A DNA stretch of 64,000 nucleotides from Fischerella sp. PCC 9431 (GCF_000447295.1 NZ_KE650771.1:1476730-1540729); one strand, 5' to 3'. Shown: positions 45,045 to 54,084, counted from the stretch's first letter. The notes: generated from the sequence alone by a model not told the origin. Numbers and translations are program-made.

Positions 45045-45240
45045 ATACCAATTTGAAAAAAGAATGCGACAAATAAATCTTGTAGAGACGCGATAAATCG
45101 CGTCTCATATCCTGAATCGCGTCTCATATCCTGAATCGCGTCTCATATTCTGAATCGCGTCTCATATCCTGAATCGCGTCTCATATTCTGAATCGCATCT
45201 TATATTCCAAATGCGTCGTAAACATTTTTTGAATCGGTAT
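45045..45240 (+). mobile_element. MITE copy A with internal 19-bp tandem expansion
   Basis: It begins ATACCAATTTGAAAAAAG and ends TTTTTTGAATCGGTAT, near-perfect inverted ends. The core GTAGAGACGCGATAAATCGC begins at 45082. A shorter copy of the same element, inverted, lies at 50430-50527. In this copy a 19-bp unit GAATCGCGTCTCATATCCT is repeated at 45114, 45133, 45152, 45171 and 45190, about doubling the length. It is non-coding. Confidence 0.65.
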
Positions 45241-45279
45241 AAGTAGTTGCACAAAATTAAATTCATTCGTGGAGGTCAG

Positions 45280-45422
45280 GAAACGGGGAGACAAGGAGGA
45301 GAAGGGAGAAGGGAGCAGGTAGAAGGGAGAAGGGAGAAGGAAGAAGGTAGAAGGGAGAGATAGAGAATAATCAATGCCCCATGCCCGATCCCCGATCCCC
45401 AATCCCCAATCCCCAATCCCTA
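45280..45422. repeat. Short tandem repeats upstream of the Fur-family gene
   Basis: GAAGGGA/GAAGGGAG units at 45298-45358 and CCCCAATCCCCAATCCCCAA at 45395 onward. Another pair of opposed STRR blocks. The remaining stretch up to the regulator start at 45686 holds no gene. Confidence 0.8.
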
Positions 45423-45685
45423 TTTCTAAAGTCAATACACTCGCCTTTAGGTAGACGTTTACAGCAATTTTAAGCTAAAGTTGTAATGAGTTTGTTTTAG
45501 GTTTAGGTGTGACTGCAAAATTGTCAAGAAACATAAAAATTCCTCTCGCTGATCTGTGATTTCCGCAGCAATTACTAGTCACAACACAGTTTCAGGCTGG
45601 CTTGGGAGGCAAATAAGCGTTAGATATATAAATAACAATAAACATTGACAAGAAAAATTTAGTAGAACAATTAACAAGCATCAAT

Positions 45686-46123
45686 ATGCAAAAACCGACG
45701 ATATCTACAAAAACCATTCGTTCTTTAGAAGATGCACTAGAGCAGTGTCAAGTACAAGGTATGCGTGTTAGTCGCCAACGTCGCTTTATTCTCGAATTAC
45801 TTTGGCAAGCAAAAGAGCATCTTTCTGCTAGAGAAATTTACGATCGCCTCAATCAACAAGGTAAAGCGATCGGTCACACTTCTGTATATCAAAATTTAGA
45901 AGCCTTATCTTCTGGTGGGATCATTGAATGTATTGAACGGTGTGACGGACGTCTGTATGGTAATATCAGTGACTCCCACAGCCATGTTAACTGTTTGGAT
46001 ACAAACCAAATTATGGATGTTCATATTACATTACCAGAAGATATTATTCGCTTGGTTGAAGAACAAACAGGAGTAAAAGTTACAGATTATAGTATTAACT
46101 TTTACGGCTATCGCAATTCGTGA
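45686..46123 (+). CDS. Fur-family transcriptional regulator (PerR/FurC-like)
   Basis: A 145-residue metal-responsive repressor. The winged-helix region is MRVSRQRRFILELLWQAKEH LSAREIYDRLNQQG (two pieces) with HTSVYQNLEALSSGGIIECI, and the metal region has DSHSHVNCLD. The CxxC structural zinc motifs of many Fur/Zur proteins are absent. It most resembles the peroxide-type regulator branch (PerR/FurC of filamentous cyanobacteria), but that subfamily call is from memory. A strong terminator follows, so it is monocistronic. Confidence 0.8.
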   Translation: MQKPTISTKTIRSLEDALEQCQVQGMRVSRQRRFILELLWQAKEHLSAREIYDRLNQQGKAIGHTSVYQNLEALSSGGIIECIERCDGRLYGNISDSHSHVNCLDTNQIMDVHITLPEDIIRLVEEQTGVKVTDYSINFYGYRNS

Positions 46124-46149
46124 ACTACATAAATTTTTGAATTTATAAG

Positions 46150-46181
46150 CCCACGCTGTTAGTTAGGACAGCGTGGGTTTT
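46150..46181 (+). terminator. Intrinsic terminator after the Fur-family gene
   Basis: CCCACGCTGT pairs perfectly with ACAGCGTGGG, followed by TTTTC, 27 bp past the stop. Confidence 0.85.
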
Positions 46182-46463
46182 CACTATTGATATCTACCTT
46201 AAGATCAATATCTAGATTATCTTTTGTGAATCAAACTTATCCGCAAGATAGTTTTATTTTCTATATCAAAACGTCTATTTTAAATATGATGGTTATTTAT
46301 GTGAAATTTATTTTGAAAACAAAAATGAGGATAATTATAAGCAACTTAATTTGAATAAGAGAGCAAGTGAAACTAACTGTTGAATTTCTATTAATGAAAT
46401 AGTAATTCTATTCTCAAAGTATTGCAAAAGCATTGCATTGTTCCAACCTTATCTCTAAAAAAT

Positions 46464-47969
46464 ATGTATAATCTATCAGGAAAACACATATCTTACTGGA
46501 TTGACTCGACACCCACAGCTAATTTTTCACCACTTAGCAATAATCTATCTGTAGATGTTGCAATTGTCGGCGCAGGTCTTGCGGGAATCACTGCTGCAAC
46601 ACTACTAAAACGCGCGGGTAAGACTGTTGCGGTAATTGAATCAAAACAAATATCTACTGGTGTGAGTGGTCATACTACAGCCAAAATTACTTCGCTTCAC
46701 CAATTGATTTATGCAGATTTGATTCAAAAACATGGTAAAGAAAAGGCACAGATATATGCACAGTCAAACCAAGCAGCACTAGAATTTGTTGCCAAAATGG
46801 TTAGGGAAGAACAAATTGATTGTGATTTCAGTCGCAGAAGTGCTTATACATTCGCAGAAACAGAAGATCATCTCAAGGACATAGAAAAAGAGGTAGAAGC
46901 AGCATTAAAATTAGGACTACCTGCAACATTTGTTCGGGAAACTTCTTTACCTTTTCCGATTGCTGGTGCTATTAAGTTTGACAACCAAGCACAATTTCAC
47001 TCTCGCAAATACCTGTTACATTTGATCAAGGAGATTCCTGGTAATGGAAGTTATGTATTTGAAAATACAAGAGTACAAAAGGTAGAGGAAAATAATTTTT
47101 GCCAAGTCATTACCGATAAAGGAATTATTCAGGCACAGGATGTTATAGTTGCAACTAATATTCCCATTACCGATGAGGGATTATTCTTTGCAAAAACTTA
47201 CCCTAAACGTTCTTACATTATTGGTGCGCGTATTGCTGAGGATAAAGCACCTGATGGAATGTATATAGGAACAGGAGACAAATATTACTCGATTCGTACT
47301 ACTCCTGACAAAGATGGCTTATTGTTGCTTGTTGGTGGCGGTGGTCATAAAGTGGGAACAGTGGAAAATACCGAGGAAAAATATTTCGATTTAGAAAATT
47401 ATGCTCGTTCTCGCTTCCGTGTAGAGTCAATTGATTATCGTTGGTCTACCCAGGATTTTGTCTCTTTTGATAGGATACCTTTCGTAGGAAAACTAACTCC
47501 TTTAAGCAAGCATACCTTTGTCGCAACTGGGTTTAGTCTGTGGGGTATGACTCAAGCAACTCTATCTGGAATGATACTTGCAGATAATATTTTAGGTATT
47601 GAAAATCCTGCGGCTGATTTATACGATGCAACCCGCGCTACTCCTTTTGTCAGTCCCGAAGGTATCAAACAAAACTTGGAAGTTGGTACTCATTGGGTAG
47701 GCGATCGCCTCAAGGGATTGAATAAATCTCTAGCAGATGTGGCGATTGGTGAAGGAGAACTAGTCACTGTTGATGGCGACAAGGTAGCAGCTTACCGAGA
47801 TGAAACAGGTCAAATACACGCTGTTTCTGCGGTGTGTCCTCACTTGGGTTGTATTGTTGCTTGGAACAGCGCTGAGAAAAGTTGGGATTGTCCATGTCAC
47901 GGTTCGCGTTTCAATTGCGATGGGGAAATTCTGCACGGTCCAACTGTGAAAGATTTAGAGAAGTTTTAG
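46464..47969 (+). CDS. FAD-dependent oxidoreductase with Rieske domain
   Basis: A 501-residue protein. VDVAIVGAGLAGITAATLLK near residue 30 is the FAD-binding motif of D-amino-acid oxidase-like enzymes, with VSGHTTAKITSLHQLIYADL conserved behind it. The C-terminus has a Rieske [2Fe-2S] site: SAVCPHLGCIVAWN and WDCPCHGSRFNCDGEILHGP, giving Cys-x-His and Cys-x-x-His ligands. Proteins with this layout are common but their substrate is unknown. The first in-frame start 42 bases upstream adds unconserved residues, so ATG 46464 is used. Confidence 0.85.
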   Translation: MYNLSGKHISYWIDSTPTANFSPLSNNLSVDVAIVGAGLAGITAATLLKRAGKTVAVIESKQISTGVSGHTTAKITSLHQLIYADLIQKHGKEKAQIYAQSNQAALEFVAKMVREEQIDCDFSRRSAYTFAETEDHLKDIEKEVEAALKLGLPATFVRETSLPFPIAGAIKFDNQAQFHSRKYLLHLIKEIPGNGSYVFENTRVQKVEENNFCQVITDKGIIQAQDVIVATNIPITDEGLFFAKTYPKRSYIIGARIAEDKAPDGMYIGTGDKYYSIRTTPDKDGLLLLVGGGGHKVGTVENTEEKYFDLENYARSRFRVESIDYRWSTQDFVSFDRIPFVGKLTPLSKHTFVATGFSLWGMTQATLSGMILADNILGIENPAADLYDATRATPFVSPEGIKQNLEVGTHWVGDRLKGLNKSLADVAIGEGELVTVDGDKVAAYRDETGQIHAVSAVCPHLGCIVAWNSAEKSWDCPCHGSRFNCDGEILHGPTVKDLEKF

Positions 47970-48014
47970 AACGATACGGTTCAATTAACAATTTTTCGTC
48001 ATAATTCTGGGGTT

Positions 48015-48042
48015 GTAGAGACGCAAAATTTTGCGTCTCTAC
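48015..48042. repeat. 28-bp perfect palindrome
   Basis: GTAGAGACGCAAAA is followed directly by its complement TTTTGCGTCTCTAC. It belongs to a GTAGAGACGC-type family also seen near 45082, 50469 and 58062. It lies in the 205-bp gap before the DUF3685 gene. Confidence 0.7.
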
Positions 48043-48174
48043 TTTGCAGTTAGTATAGCTATACGATTCACAATATTGTTCTGAATTTACAATAGTTGGG
48101 GCGACAAAGGGGAAAATGATTTAAGGTATCGAAGCTGTGATTGTAAAAAACAGCGCTAAACTATAGTTTGAATT

Positions 48175-49941
48175 ATGAGCGATCGCCCTCTGAAATTATT
48201 GCTAGTTGACCAAGACCCCATCTTCCGGCTAGGGTTACGAGTTGCTCTAGAAGAATTTTCCAACTTACAAATAGTATCAGAGGCACAAACAAATACTGCT
48301 GTTTTGCAGATTCTCGCAGAGTTTGCCCAACAAGACCCAACTAGTATAAATTTAGTTGTCTTAGAACTAGGTAATAATCGCTCAATCAATAGTCAGCAAC
48401 TCGGTTTACAACTGTGTCGCCAACTCAAAACCCAGTATCCAAATTTACCTGTATTATTATTGAGTTCCTTGCAAGACCAGGGGCTATTATTAGCAGCTAA
48501 GGCGATTGGCATAGACGGTTATTGTCCTAAAGGTACACCTGTGGGTGACTTAGTTGCTATTATGCAAGCTGTCGCAGATGGTGATACCTATTGGTATGAG
48601 TTCAATAACACAACCACAGAGAAATCACCCCTATCTCCCAATCTTTCCACCTCCCCATCTCCCTATCATTTTCTGACTCGACTATTAGAAAACTGGCGTT
48701 TGTCAGGTAATGCTCAAATAAATGCTAACTTGGCAGCAGTAACAACACAATTGCTGGTTCCTGGACACTCGCTCCTAGAAAAAGCAATGCTAGCTGGACA
48801 ACAACGAGAGTTATTAGCAGCTCGTTGGTTGATTAATCATTTATTGACAACGCCAACATCGCAACCTGAGCAAATAAATGACCAAATTGAATCTCAAGGT
48901 GTTGAGCAATTACCACCGCCCGTAGAAAATATTCCTAGCGATCGCAGCATTATCCCTCATACCCCCTCTCTACTTAGCCCTAGAGCATTGCAAGCAACTT
49001 TATTTACATCTTGTATTAATAAGCTGCAATTTCCTTTGCAGAATATTACAGATGAGTCTTTAGAAATTGATATTTTACGACAAGATAAAAAAAGAGAATT
49101 ACTATATTTAATTTTGCAAAAAGTTGCGGATACTCTAGATGAATTACGTAGTTCCCAGGTTAGTATTAATCAATTATCTGAAATCAAAAATGCCATTTTA
49201 TATGAATTATGGAAGGAAGCTGCTACAGATTTTTTTGGTAAGTTCTCTCGCGTCAAAGTTGGTAATCTTCAAGTAGAAATCCTCGGTGTAATTTCCCGAA
49301 ATTCGGGAGTTTTACAAACAGGAATTCTGAATAAAATTCCTTTATTTACTGAGTTATTTTCTTATTTACTATTTCAAACAGACTTAACTATTAATAATAC
49401 TCATCTTCCTGCGGGAAGTTTTGAAGCTAATCAAAATGCAGAAATGTTGTTAGAAAACTTGCTAATTCAAGTAGGAAATGCTGTCATCCAGCCTCTACTG
49501 AATTATTTAGGAGATATAGAAGAGATTAAACTGAATTTTTATAATCGTAAGTTTATTTCCACACGAGATATTGAAAGCTTTAGAAATAGTTTATCTTGGA
49601 AATACCGCGTCACAAACTTAGTTACTGAACCTAAAGCAATTTTTGAGAGTCGCTATGAACTATTTGTCTTTGCTCCACGTGGTATCGCCAAAACATCTAT
49701 TTACGCTCCTCGTCGCCAAGAATTAGAAGAACTTTCGGGTATTCCTTTAGTAGTCACATTAGGACTAGAATTTAATGATGCGATCGCTCCACCTTTAAAA
49801 TCATTATTATCTTTCTTAGGGAGTGGAGTAGTATTTTTACTCACAAAAATAGTCGGTCGAGGTTTGGGTTTAATTGTTCGCGGTATTTTACAAGGGATTG
49901 GTAGTGTTTCAATGTCAGAAGGAAAGAATAAAAAAAGTTAG
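48175..49941 (+). CDS. DUF3685 protein with pseudo-receiver domain
   Basis: A 588-residue protein. Residues 1-130 follow the response-regulator receiver fold: LKLLLVDQDPIFRLGLRVAL, an acceptor position in NLVVLELGNN, VLLLSS and GYCPKG with the conserved Lys. The acceptor Asp is replaced by Glu in VLELG, so it cannot be phosphorylated normally and may be constitutively active-like. A linker and the DUF3685 region follow (FGKFSRVKVGNLQVEILGVI, YELFVFAPRGIAKTSIYAPR), ending in a hydrophobic tail (LKSLLSFLGSGVVFLLTKIV). DUF3685 is cyanobacterial and plant; its role is not established. Confidence 0.8.
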   Translation: MSDRPLKLLLVDQDPIFRLGLRVALEEFSNLQIVSEAQTNTAVLQILAEFAQQDPTSINLVVLELGNNRSINSQQLGLQLCRQLKTQYPNLPVLLLSSLQDQGLLLAAKAIGIDGYCPKGTPVGDLVAIMQAVADGDTYWYEFNNTTTEKSPLSPNLSTSPSPYHFLTRLLENWRLSGNAQINANLAAVTTQLLVPGHSLLEKAMLAGQQRELLAARWLINHLLTTPTSQPEQINDQIESQGVEQLPPPVENIPSDRSIIPHTPSLLSPRALQATLFTSCINKLQFPLQNITDESLEIDILRQDKKRELLYLILQKVADTLDELRSSQVSINQLSEIKNAILYELWKEAATDFFGKFSRVKVGNLQVEILGVISRNSGVLQTGILNKIPLFTELFSYLLFQTDLTINNTHLPAGSFEANQNAEMLLENLLIQVGNAVIQPLLNYLGDIEEIKLNFYNRKFISTRDIESFRNSLSWKYRVTNLVTEPKAIFESRYELFVFAPRGIAKTSIYAPRRQELEELSGIPLVVTLGLEFNDAIAPPLKSLLSFLGSGVVFLLTKIVGRGLGLIVRGILQGIGSVSMSEGKNKKS

Positions 49942-50151
49942 TGGTTAGTTGTTAATGATTAGTGTTGTTAGTGCTGACTATTAACAGTTACTAGTGGTGA
50001 TGCAATAATTACTGGTAGCCGCTCAACCGGAACATTATACCGCTTATAAATCTTGAATCCTTAAAGGAGAAAACGAATAAATTTCGTAAAATTCCGGAAG
50101 ATTGTCAAATTCTCTTTGAATCGTTATCCTTCAGACATAGAGAAAACTCAA

Positions 50152-50367
50152 ATGGCAACTAACACTTCTTTGGAAGAATGGCTTGCAGCAGTAGAAGCAG
50201 CGATCGCTGAATTACAAAAACAAGTTACGACTCCTCAATCGACTAATTGGCTACAACAAATTACAGGGTCTTTTAAGGATGAACCTGCTTTTGAGGAAGT
50301 ACTTGCCTATGGTCGAGCAATTCGTCAAGGTGATGAATCTATTCTCGAAGTGCAAGACAAGCCATGA
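50152..50367 (+). CDS. VapB-like antitoxin
   Basis: A 71-residue acidic protein: NTSLEEWLAAVEAAIAELQK, then WLQQITGSFKDEPAFEEVLA YGRAIRQGDE (two pieces). The C-terminal FEEVLAYGRAIRQ pattern is the toxin-binding end common in antitoxins paired with PIN-domain toxins. The stop overlaps, as ATGA, the start of a vapC relic. A Met 12 codons upstream (50116, ATA-like region) gives a longer frame, but ATG 50152 gives the compact product. With its toxin destroyed it is an orphan. Confidence 0.6.
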   Translation: MATNTSLEEWLAAVEAAIAELQKQVTTPQSTNWLQQITGSFKDEPAFEEVLAYGRAIRQGDESILEVQDKP

Positions 50368-50480
50368 AATATCTGTTGGATACGGATCATCTGAGTAATA
50401 TTCGTCCAAAACTTTTCAAACATCCTCTAATACTGATTCAAAAAATAGTTGCGACACATTCGGAATATGAGACGCGATAA
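50364..50480 (+). pseudogene. VapC (PIN-domain toxin) remnant
   Basis: The ATG overlaps the antitoxin stop (ATGA). The first codons read MKYLLDTDHLSNI, the N-terminus of VapC toxins with the first catalytic Asp in LDTDH. After about 22 residues the frame enters a MITE at 50430 and stops inside its palindrome at 50478-50480. No toxin sequence is visible beyond the element. Confidence 0.7.
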
Positions 50481-50527
50481 ATCGCGTCTCTACAAAATTC
50501 ATCTGTCGGATTTTTTCCAATTGGTAT
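50430..50527 (-). mobile_element. MITE copy B, inserted in vapC
   Basis: It begins ATACTGATTCAAAAAATAG and ends CCAATTGGTAT, with GAGACGCGATAAATCGCGTC in the centre. It is the inverted counterpart of copy A at 45045-45240 without the tandem expansion, about 98 bp. It truncates the vapC gene. Confidence 0.6.
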
Positions 50528-50530
50528 AAA

Positions 50531-50897
50531 TTTTGCAATTCGTAAACTAGCTTTTGCAACTCGCAAACTAAACTTTTGCAACTCGCAAACTAGCTTTTGC
50601 AACTCACAAACTAAACTTTTGCAATTCATAAACTAGCTTTTGCGACTCGTGAACTCAACTTTTGCAACTCGCAAACTAAACTTTTGCGATTCGTAAACTA
50701 GCTTTTGCGACTCACAAACTAAACTTTTGCAACTCGCAAACTAGCTTTTGCGACTCACAAACTCAACTTTTGCAACTCGCAAACTAAACTTTTGCGACTC
50801 GTAAACTAGCTTTTGCAACTCGCAAACTAAACTTTTGTGACTCGTAAACTAGCTTTTGCGACTTGCAAACTAGCTTTTGCAACTCGCAAACTAACCT
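50531..50897. repeat. Minisatellite of 17 units of 21/22 bp
   Basis: Units read TTTTGCAACTCGCAAACTAGC (21, here split: TTTTGCAACTCGC plus AAACTAGC) or end in AAACTAAAC (22). I count 17 consecutive units. Each contains the mini-palindrome TTTGC-NACTC-GCAAA, and variants such as GTAAA or TTTTGCGA recur at the same sites. Two unit lengths alternate without a fixed frame, so it is non-coding. It fills the space between the vapC relic and the flavin oxidoreductase gene. Confidence 0.85.
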
Positions 50898-50980
50898 AAT
50901 TTAGGGATGATAAAGCCTCAAAAAATTTGATTTTTAGTTACTATCTCTGAATTGCTGTTTGAAATTTTTCTTAAGTGATC

Positions 50981-52531
50981 TTATATTTTCCAATCACGGC
51001 GGAAGTGGAAGAAACTTTCTAATAAATCTTGCAATTTTGTGTTGTTTTGTAATTTTTGCTGATGCCATTGTCTGGCGGTTTGTTCTAAAATTTCTGAAAA
51101 ACTGGGAAACATTGCAGCTAAATTTGCTATCTGATTGATTTTAATTTTTTGAGCGATCGCCAAAGCAATAATATTAATTAATTCATCTGCTGCTATTCCC
51201 AAGACGACAGCGCCTAAAATTTCTCCCTGACGTCGAACAATTAATTTACAAATACCCGTGATTTCTTCCTGTATTTGAGCTGCTGCCAGGATTTTAAAAT
51301 ATTGCCGTAACACGATAATTTCATTTTTACCATATTGGCGTTTTGCTTGTGTCTCTGTCCAACCAACTTGTGCCAATCTGGGATCAGAAAATATTCCCCA
51401 GGGAACGCTATGATAATTAACTTGAGAAAAAGGTAAAAATAAAGCATTTTTTAAAGCAATTCTTGCTTCATAATTAGCAATGTGAGGAAATTCATAACCA
51501 CCAATGACATCACCACAAGCATAAATTTGGTGGTTAGTTGTTTGTAATTTTTTATTGACTACCAAGTGCTGGTGACGCCATTTCACACCCACAGCAGCTA
51601 AGTTGAGAGATTCAATATTTGGTTGCTGTGCGATCGCCACTAAAATTTCATCGGTTTCAATGGCTTTGTTTCCTGCTTGTAACCATTTTTTATCTTCTAT
51701 TAACCGCACCTGAGTAACTGTTGTGTTTGTGAGGACATGTACACCTTCTGCTTCTAATTGTGCTTGCAGAATTTGAGCAACTTCAGGGTCAGTATGACGG
51801 AGAATTGCAGGATGATGAGTTATTAATGTGACGCTGCAACCCAAACGTACCAAAGTTTGTGCTACCTCAATGCTTTGAGGAATACCACCAATAATTACCC
51901 AAGTCTTAGGTGGTGCAGAACTCGCTAAAGATTGCCAAATTTCTGATAATGTTAGAAAACCAGTTTTTTGCAAACCTTCAATATCTGGAATTACAGGAAC
52001 TGAACCACTAGCTAATAAATAAGTACGTGCGCGTAGGGAACGATTATTAACAACAAATACTAAATCGGGTGAAGCTTGAAATTGTCCTTGGTCAAGAATA
52101 ACATCGACACCTTGAGCTGCTAGGACAGCAGGTGAATGTTGTTCTTCTAAATTAGAACTAACACCACGAGCATAAAGTAATGCTTCTGACCACTCTACAG
52201 ATGTTTGAGATTTTTCTGAAGATATGGTCCTGAAAGGATCTTGCTGGGAATATTCCTCTGTTTTTTCCGTGGAACTATTAATTGTGCCGTTGTAGACACC
52301 TGTAGGATAAAAAATATCTGGAGGCTTGGAAGCACCAATTCCTAATCGAGCAGCATAATTGAGTTGTTGGGAGAGTCTACCGAATTCCCTCAAAACGTGG
52401 TGATGAATAAATCCGTAATCTATTTTGGGTTCTACTAAAGCAACTTTAGCTTTAAGTTGAGTGGCGATCAAGGCAGCAGAACGCCCTGCAAAACTACCAC
52501 CAATAATTACGACATCGTAGTCAAGAGTCAT
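50981..52531 (-). CDS. Pyridine-nucleotide-disulfide-oxidoreductase-like flavoprotein lacking the redox disulfide
   Basis: A 516-residue protein. TLDYDVVIIGGSFAGRSAAL is the FAD motif, YLLASGSVPVIPDIEGLQKT is the second conserved site, WVIIGGIPQSIEVAQTLVRL binds NAD(P), and IYACGDVIGGYEFPHIA is the third FAD motif. It resembles mercuric reductase/lipoamide dehydrogenase, yet where the CxxxxC active disulfide belongs it has IDYGFIHHHVLREFG with no Cys. An in-frame start at 52600 lies in repeat-like TTTGGATTTT sequence; ATG 52531 fits the FAD motif. Confidence 0.8.
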   Translation of the reverse strand: MTLDYDVVIIGGSFAGRSAALIATQLKAKVALVEPKIDYGFIHHHVLREFGRLSQQLNYAARLGIGASKPPDIFYPTGVYNGTINSSTEKTEEYSQQDPFRTISSEKSQTSVEWSEALLYARGVSSNLEEQHSPAVLAAQGVDVILDQGQFQASPDLVFVVNNRSLRARTYLLASGSVPVIPDIEGLQKTGFLTLSEIWQSLASSAPPKTWVIIGGIPQSIEVAQTLVRLGCSVTLITHHPAILRHTDPEVAQILQAQLEAEGVHVLTNTTVTQVRLIEDKKWLQAGNKAIETDEILVAIAQQPNIESLNLAAVGVKWRHQHLVVNKKLQTTNHQIYACGDVIGGYEFPHIANYEARIALKNALFLPFSQVNYHSVPWGIFSDPRLAQVGWTETQAKRQYGKNEIIVLRQYFKILAAAQIQEEITGICKLIVRRQGEILGAVVLGIAADELINIIALAIAQKIKINQIANLAAMFPSFSEILEQTARQWHQQKLQNNTKLQDLLESFFHFRRDWKI

Positions 52532-52678
52532 CCGATTTGAAATTTTGGATTTTGGATTTTGGATTGGTGAGGTACGGGTAGCAAAACAGCGTCGCCACAT
52601 TCAGTACCGTTCTAGAGATAAAACAGAGAAATATTCTTAATCGTCAATCATCAGAAAATTTGAACATTGAACTTTTGG

Positions 52679-53767
52679 CTATTGACTATGGACTAAAGCG
52701 ATCGCATGTAATAAACGCTGGTTTTCTGAGGATAAACGGACAGCAACCCGGAAATAGCGATCGCTAAGTTCAGGGAAACTCAAGCAGTCGCGAATAAAAA
52801 TTCGGTGATGCTTGAGTAGCTGTTGCTGCAATTCCAGACTTGAATACTGTGATTTCACGAGTAAAAAGTTAGCAGCACCGGGTAAGGGTTGCAAACCTGG
52901 AATTTGAGCTAAACCTGCAAACAGGTGGTTTCGTGTTGGTTCTAGCCATGTCCAAGTTTGCTCCTGAAAATCTCGATCACTAACTACAGCAATTGCTGCG
53001 GCTTGAGCAAGAACGCTGACAGGCCAGGGATCACGCCAAGACTGCCAACGTCGCAAACGATCCGGGTGAGCGATCGCATAACCTAACCTTAGTCCAGGGA
53101 GACTATAGAACTTAGTAAGCGATCGCAAAATGACTAAATTGGGGTATTTCTCTACTTCTCCAATTATGCTTTGTTGCTGCTCTGGAGGTAGAAAATCCAT
53201 AAACGCTTCATCCACCACTACCAAAGCGAATTTCTCTAGATAGGGCAGAATGGCTTGTTTGGCGAATAATTTTCCTGTTGGATTATGGGGGTTATTGAGA
53301 AGAAGTCCTTTGTCCTGGGTGATTTGTTCTCTGTCAAGAATAGATGACAAATCACTTACAAAAAATGACTCTTGACCAATGACTGGGAAAAGAGGAAATT
53401 CCAGCACTTTAGCGTTATGTGCCGCTAGCGATCGGTAGTAATCGCCAAAGGCTGGAGTTATGAAAGCTGTTGCGGCTAATTCTGCCAATTCCTTCCCCGC
53501 CAGAGTTAGTAATTCTGCCGAGCCGTTACCCGGCAGAATCCATTCTGGCGGCAGTTGATGAAACTCACTTAGAGCCAGCCTCAGTTCAAAATAATCTGGA
53601 TCTGGATAGTGCCGAAGATTGACCAGTTGAGACTCGATAGCAACTAATGCACTGCTTGGGGGTCCCAAAGGACTGATACTGGCAGAAAAATCAACAATAG
53701 CACTAGGGGAACAGCCAGCTATTGCTGCTGCCCAAGCTAAATTTCCCCCATGTGCCATTTGCCGCAT
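52679..53767 (-). CDS. cobD: Threonine-phosphate decarboxylase (CobD-like)
   Basis: A 362-residue PLP-dependent aminotransferase-fold enzyme that makes aminopropanol phosphate for cobalamin. MAHGGNLAWAAAIAGCSPSA, IVDFSASISPLGPPSSALVA and LRHYPDPDYFELRLAL are the CobD opening; LLNNPHNPTGKLF, LVVVDEAFMDFLP and ILRSLTKFYSLPGLRLGYAI give the PLP lysine. Histidinol-phosphate aminotransferase is a close relative, but the opening favours CobD. Two in-frame starts exist (MRQMAHG); either is possible. Confidence 0.85.
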   Translation of the reverse strand: MRQMAHGGNLAWAAAIAGCSPSAIVDFSASISPLGPPSSALVAIESQLVNLRHYPDPDYFELRLALSEFHQLPPEWILPGNGSAELLTLAGKELAELAATAFITPAFGDYYRSLAAHNAKVLEFPLFPVIGQESFFVSDLSSILDREQITQDKGLLLNNPHNPTGKLFAKQAILPYLEKFALVVVDEAFMDFLPPEQQQSIIGEVEKYPNLVILRSLTKFYSLPGLRLGYAIAHPDRLRRWQSWRDPWPVSVLAQAAAIAVVSDRDFQEQTWTWLEPTRNHLFAGLAQIPGLQPLPGAANFLLVKSQYSSLELQQQLLKHHRIFIRDCLSFPELSDRYFRVAVRLSSENQRLLHAIALVHSQ

Positions 53768-53799
53768 AAAAAAAGATTTCCCTACAAAAACATTACTGA

Positions 53800-54084
53800 C
53801 TAAGATTTTGGGGGTGCAACTTTCTCTCTAAACAGCTTACCTGCCGAGAAGGCAGGAACCTTTGTCGCAGGAATTTCCATCTTTTCGTTGGTTTTGGGGT
53901 TACGTCCTTCACGGGCTTTGCGTTCCCGTGATTCAAAAGAACCAAATCCTACTAGGGTCACTTTATCGCCAGAGGAAACTGCTTCAATGATAGTTTCCAA
54001 AGCAGCAGTTAAGACAGCATCCGCTTGTTTTTTGGTTACGCTAGCCTTTTCAGCTACTGCATCAACTAATTCGCCTTTATTCAT
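53800..54084 (-). CDS. hup: HU-type DNA-binding protein
   Basis: A 94-residue histone-like protein that bends DNA. MNKGELVDAVAEKASVTKKQ, ADAVLTAALETIIEAVSSGD, KVTLVGFGSFESRERKAREG and RNPKTNEKMEIPATKVPAFS are the HU/IHF signature, followed by AGKLFREKV. The start has a good GGAG upstream (AAGGAGTTTGAC). It lies just upstream of cobD on the same strand. Confidence 0.95.
   Translation of the reverse strand: MNKGELVDAVAEKASVTKKQADAVLTAALETIIEAVSSGDKVTLVGFGSFESRERKAREGRNPKTNEKMEIPATKVPAFSAGKLFREKVAPPKS

Noticed and set aside
50438-50629. Minus-strand frame with ELQKLVCELQKF repeats resembling a coiled coil
   Set aside because: It is a by-product of the 21/22-bp minisatellite; the frame is not kept through the array.
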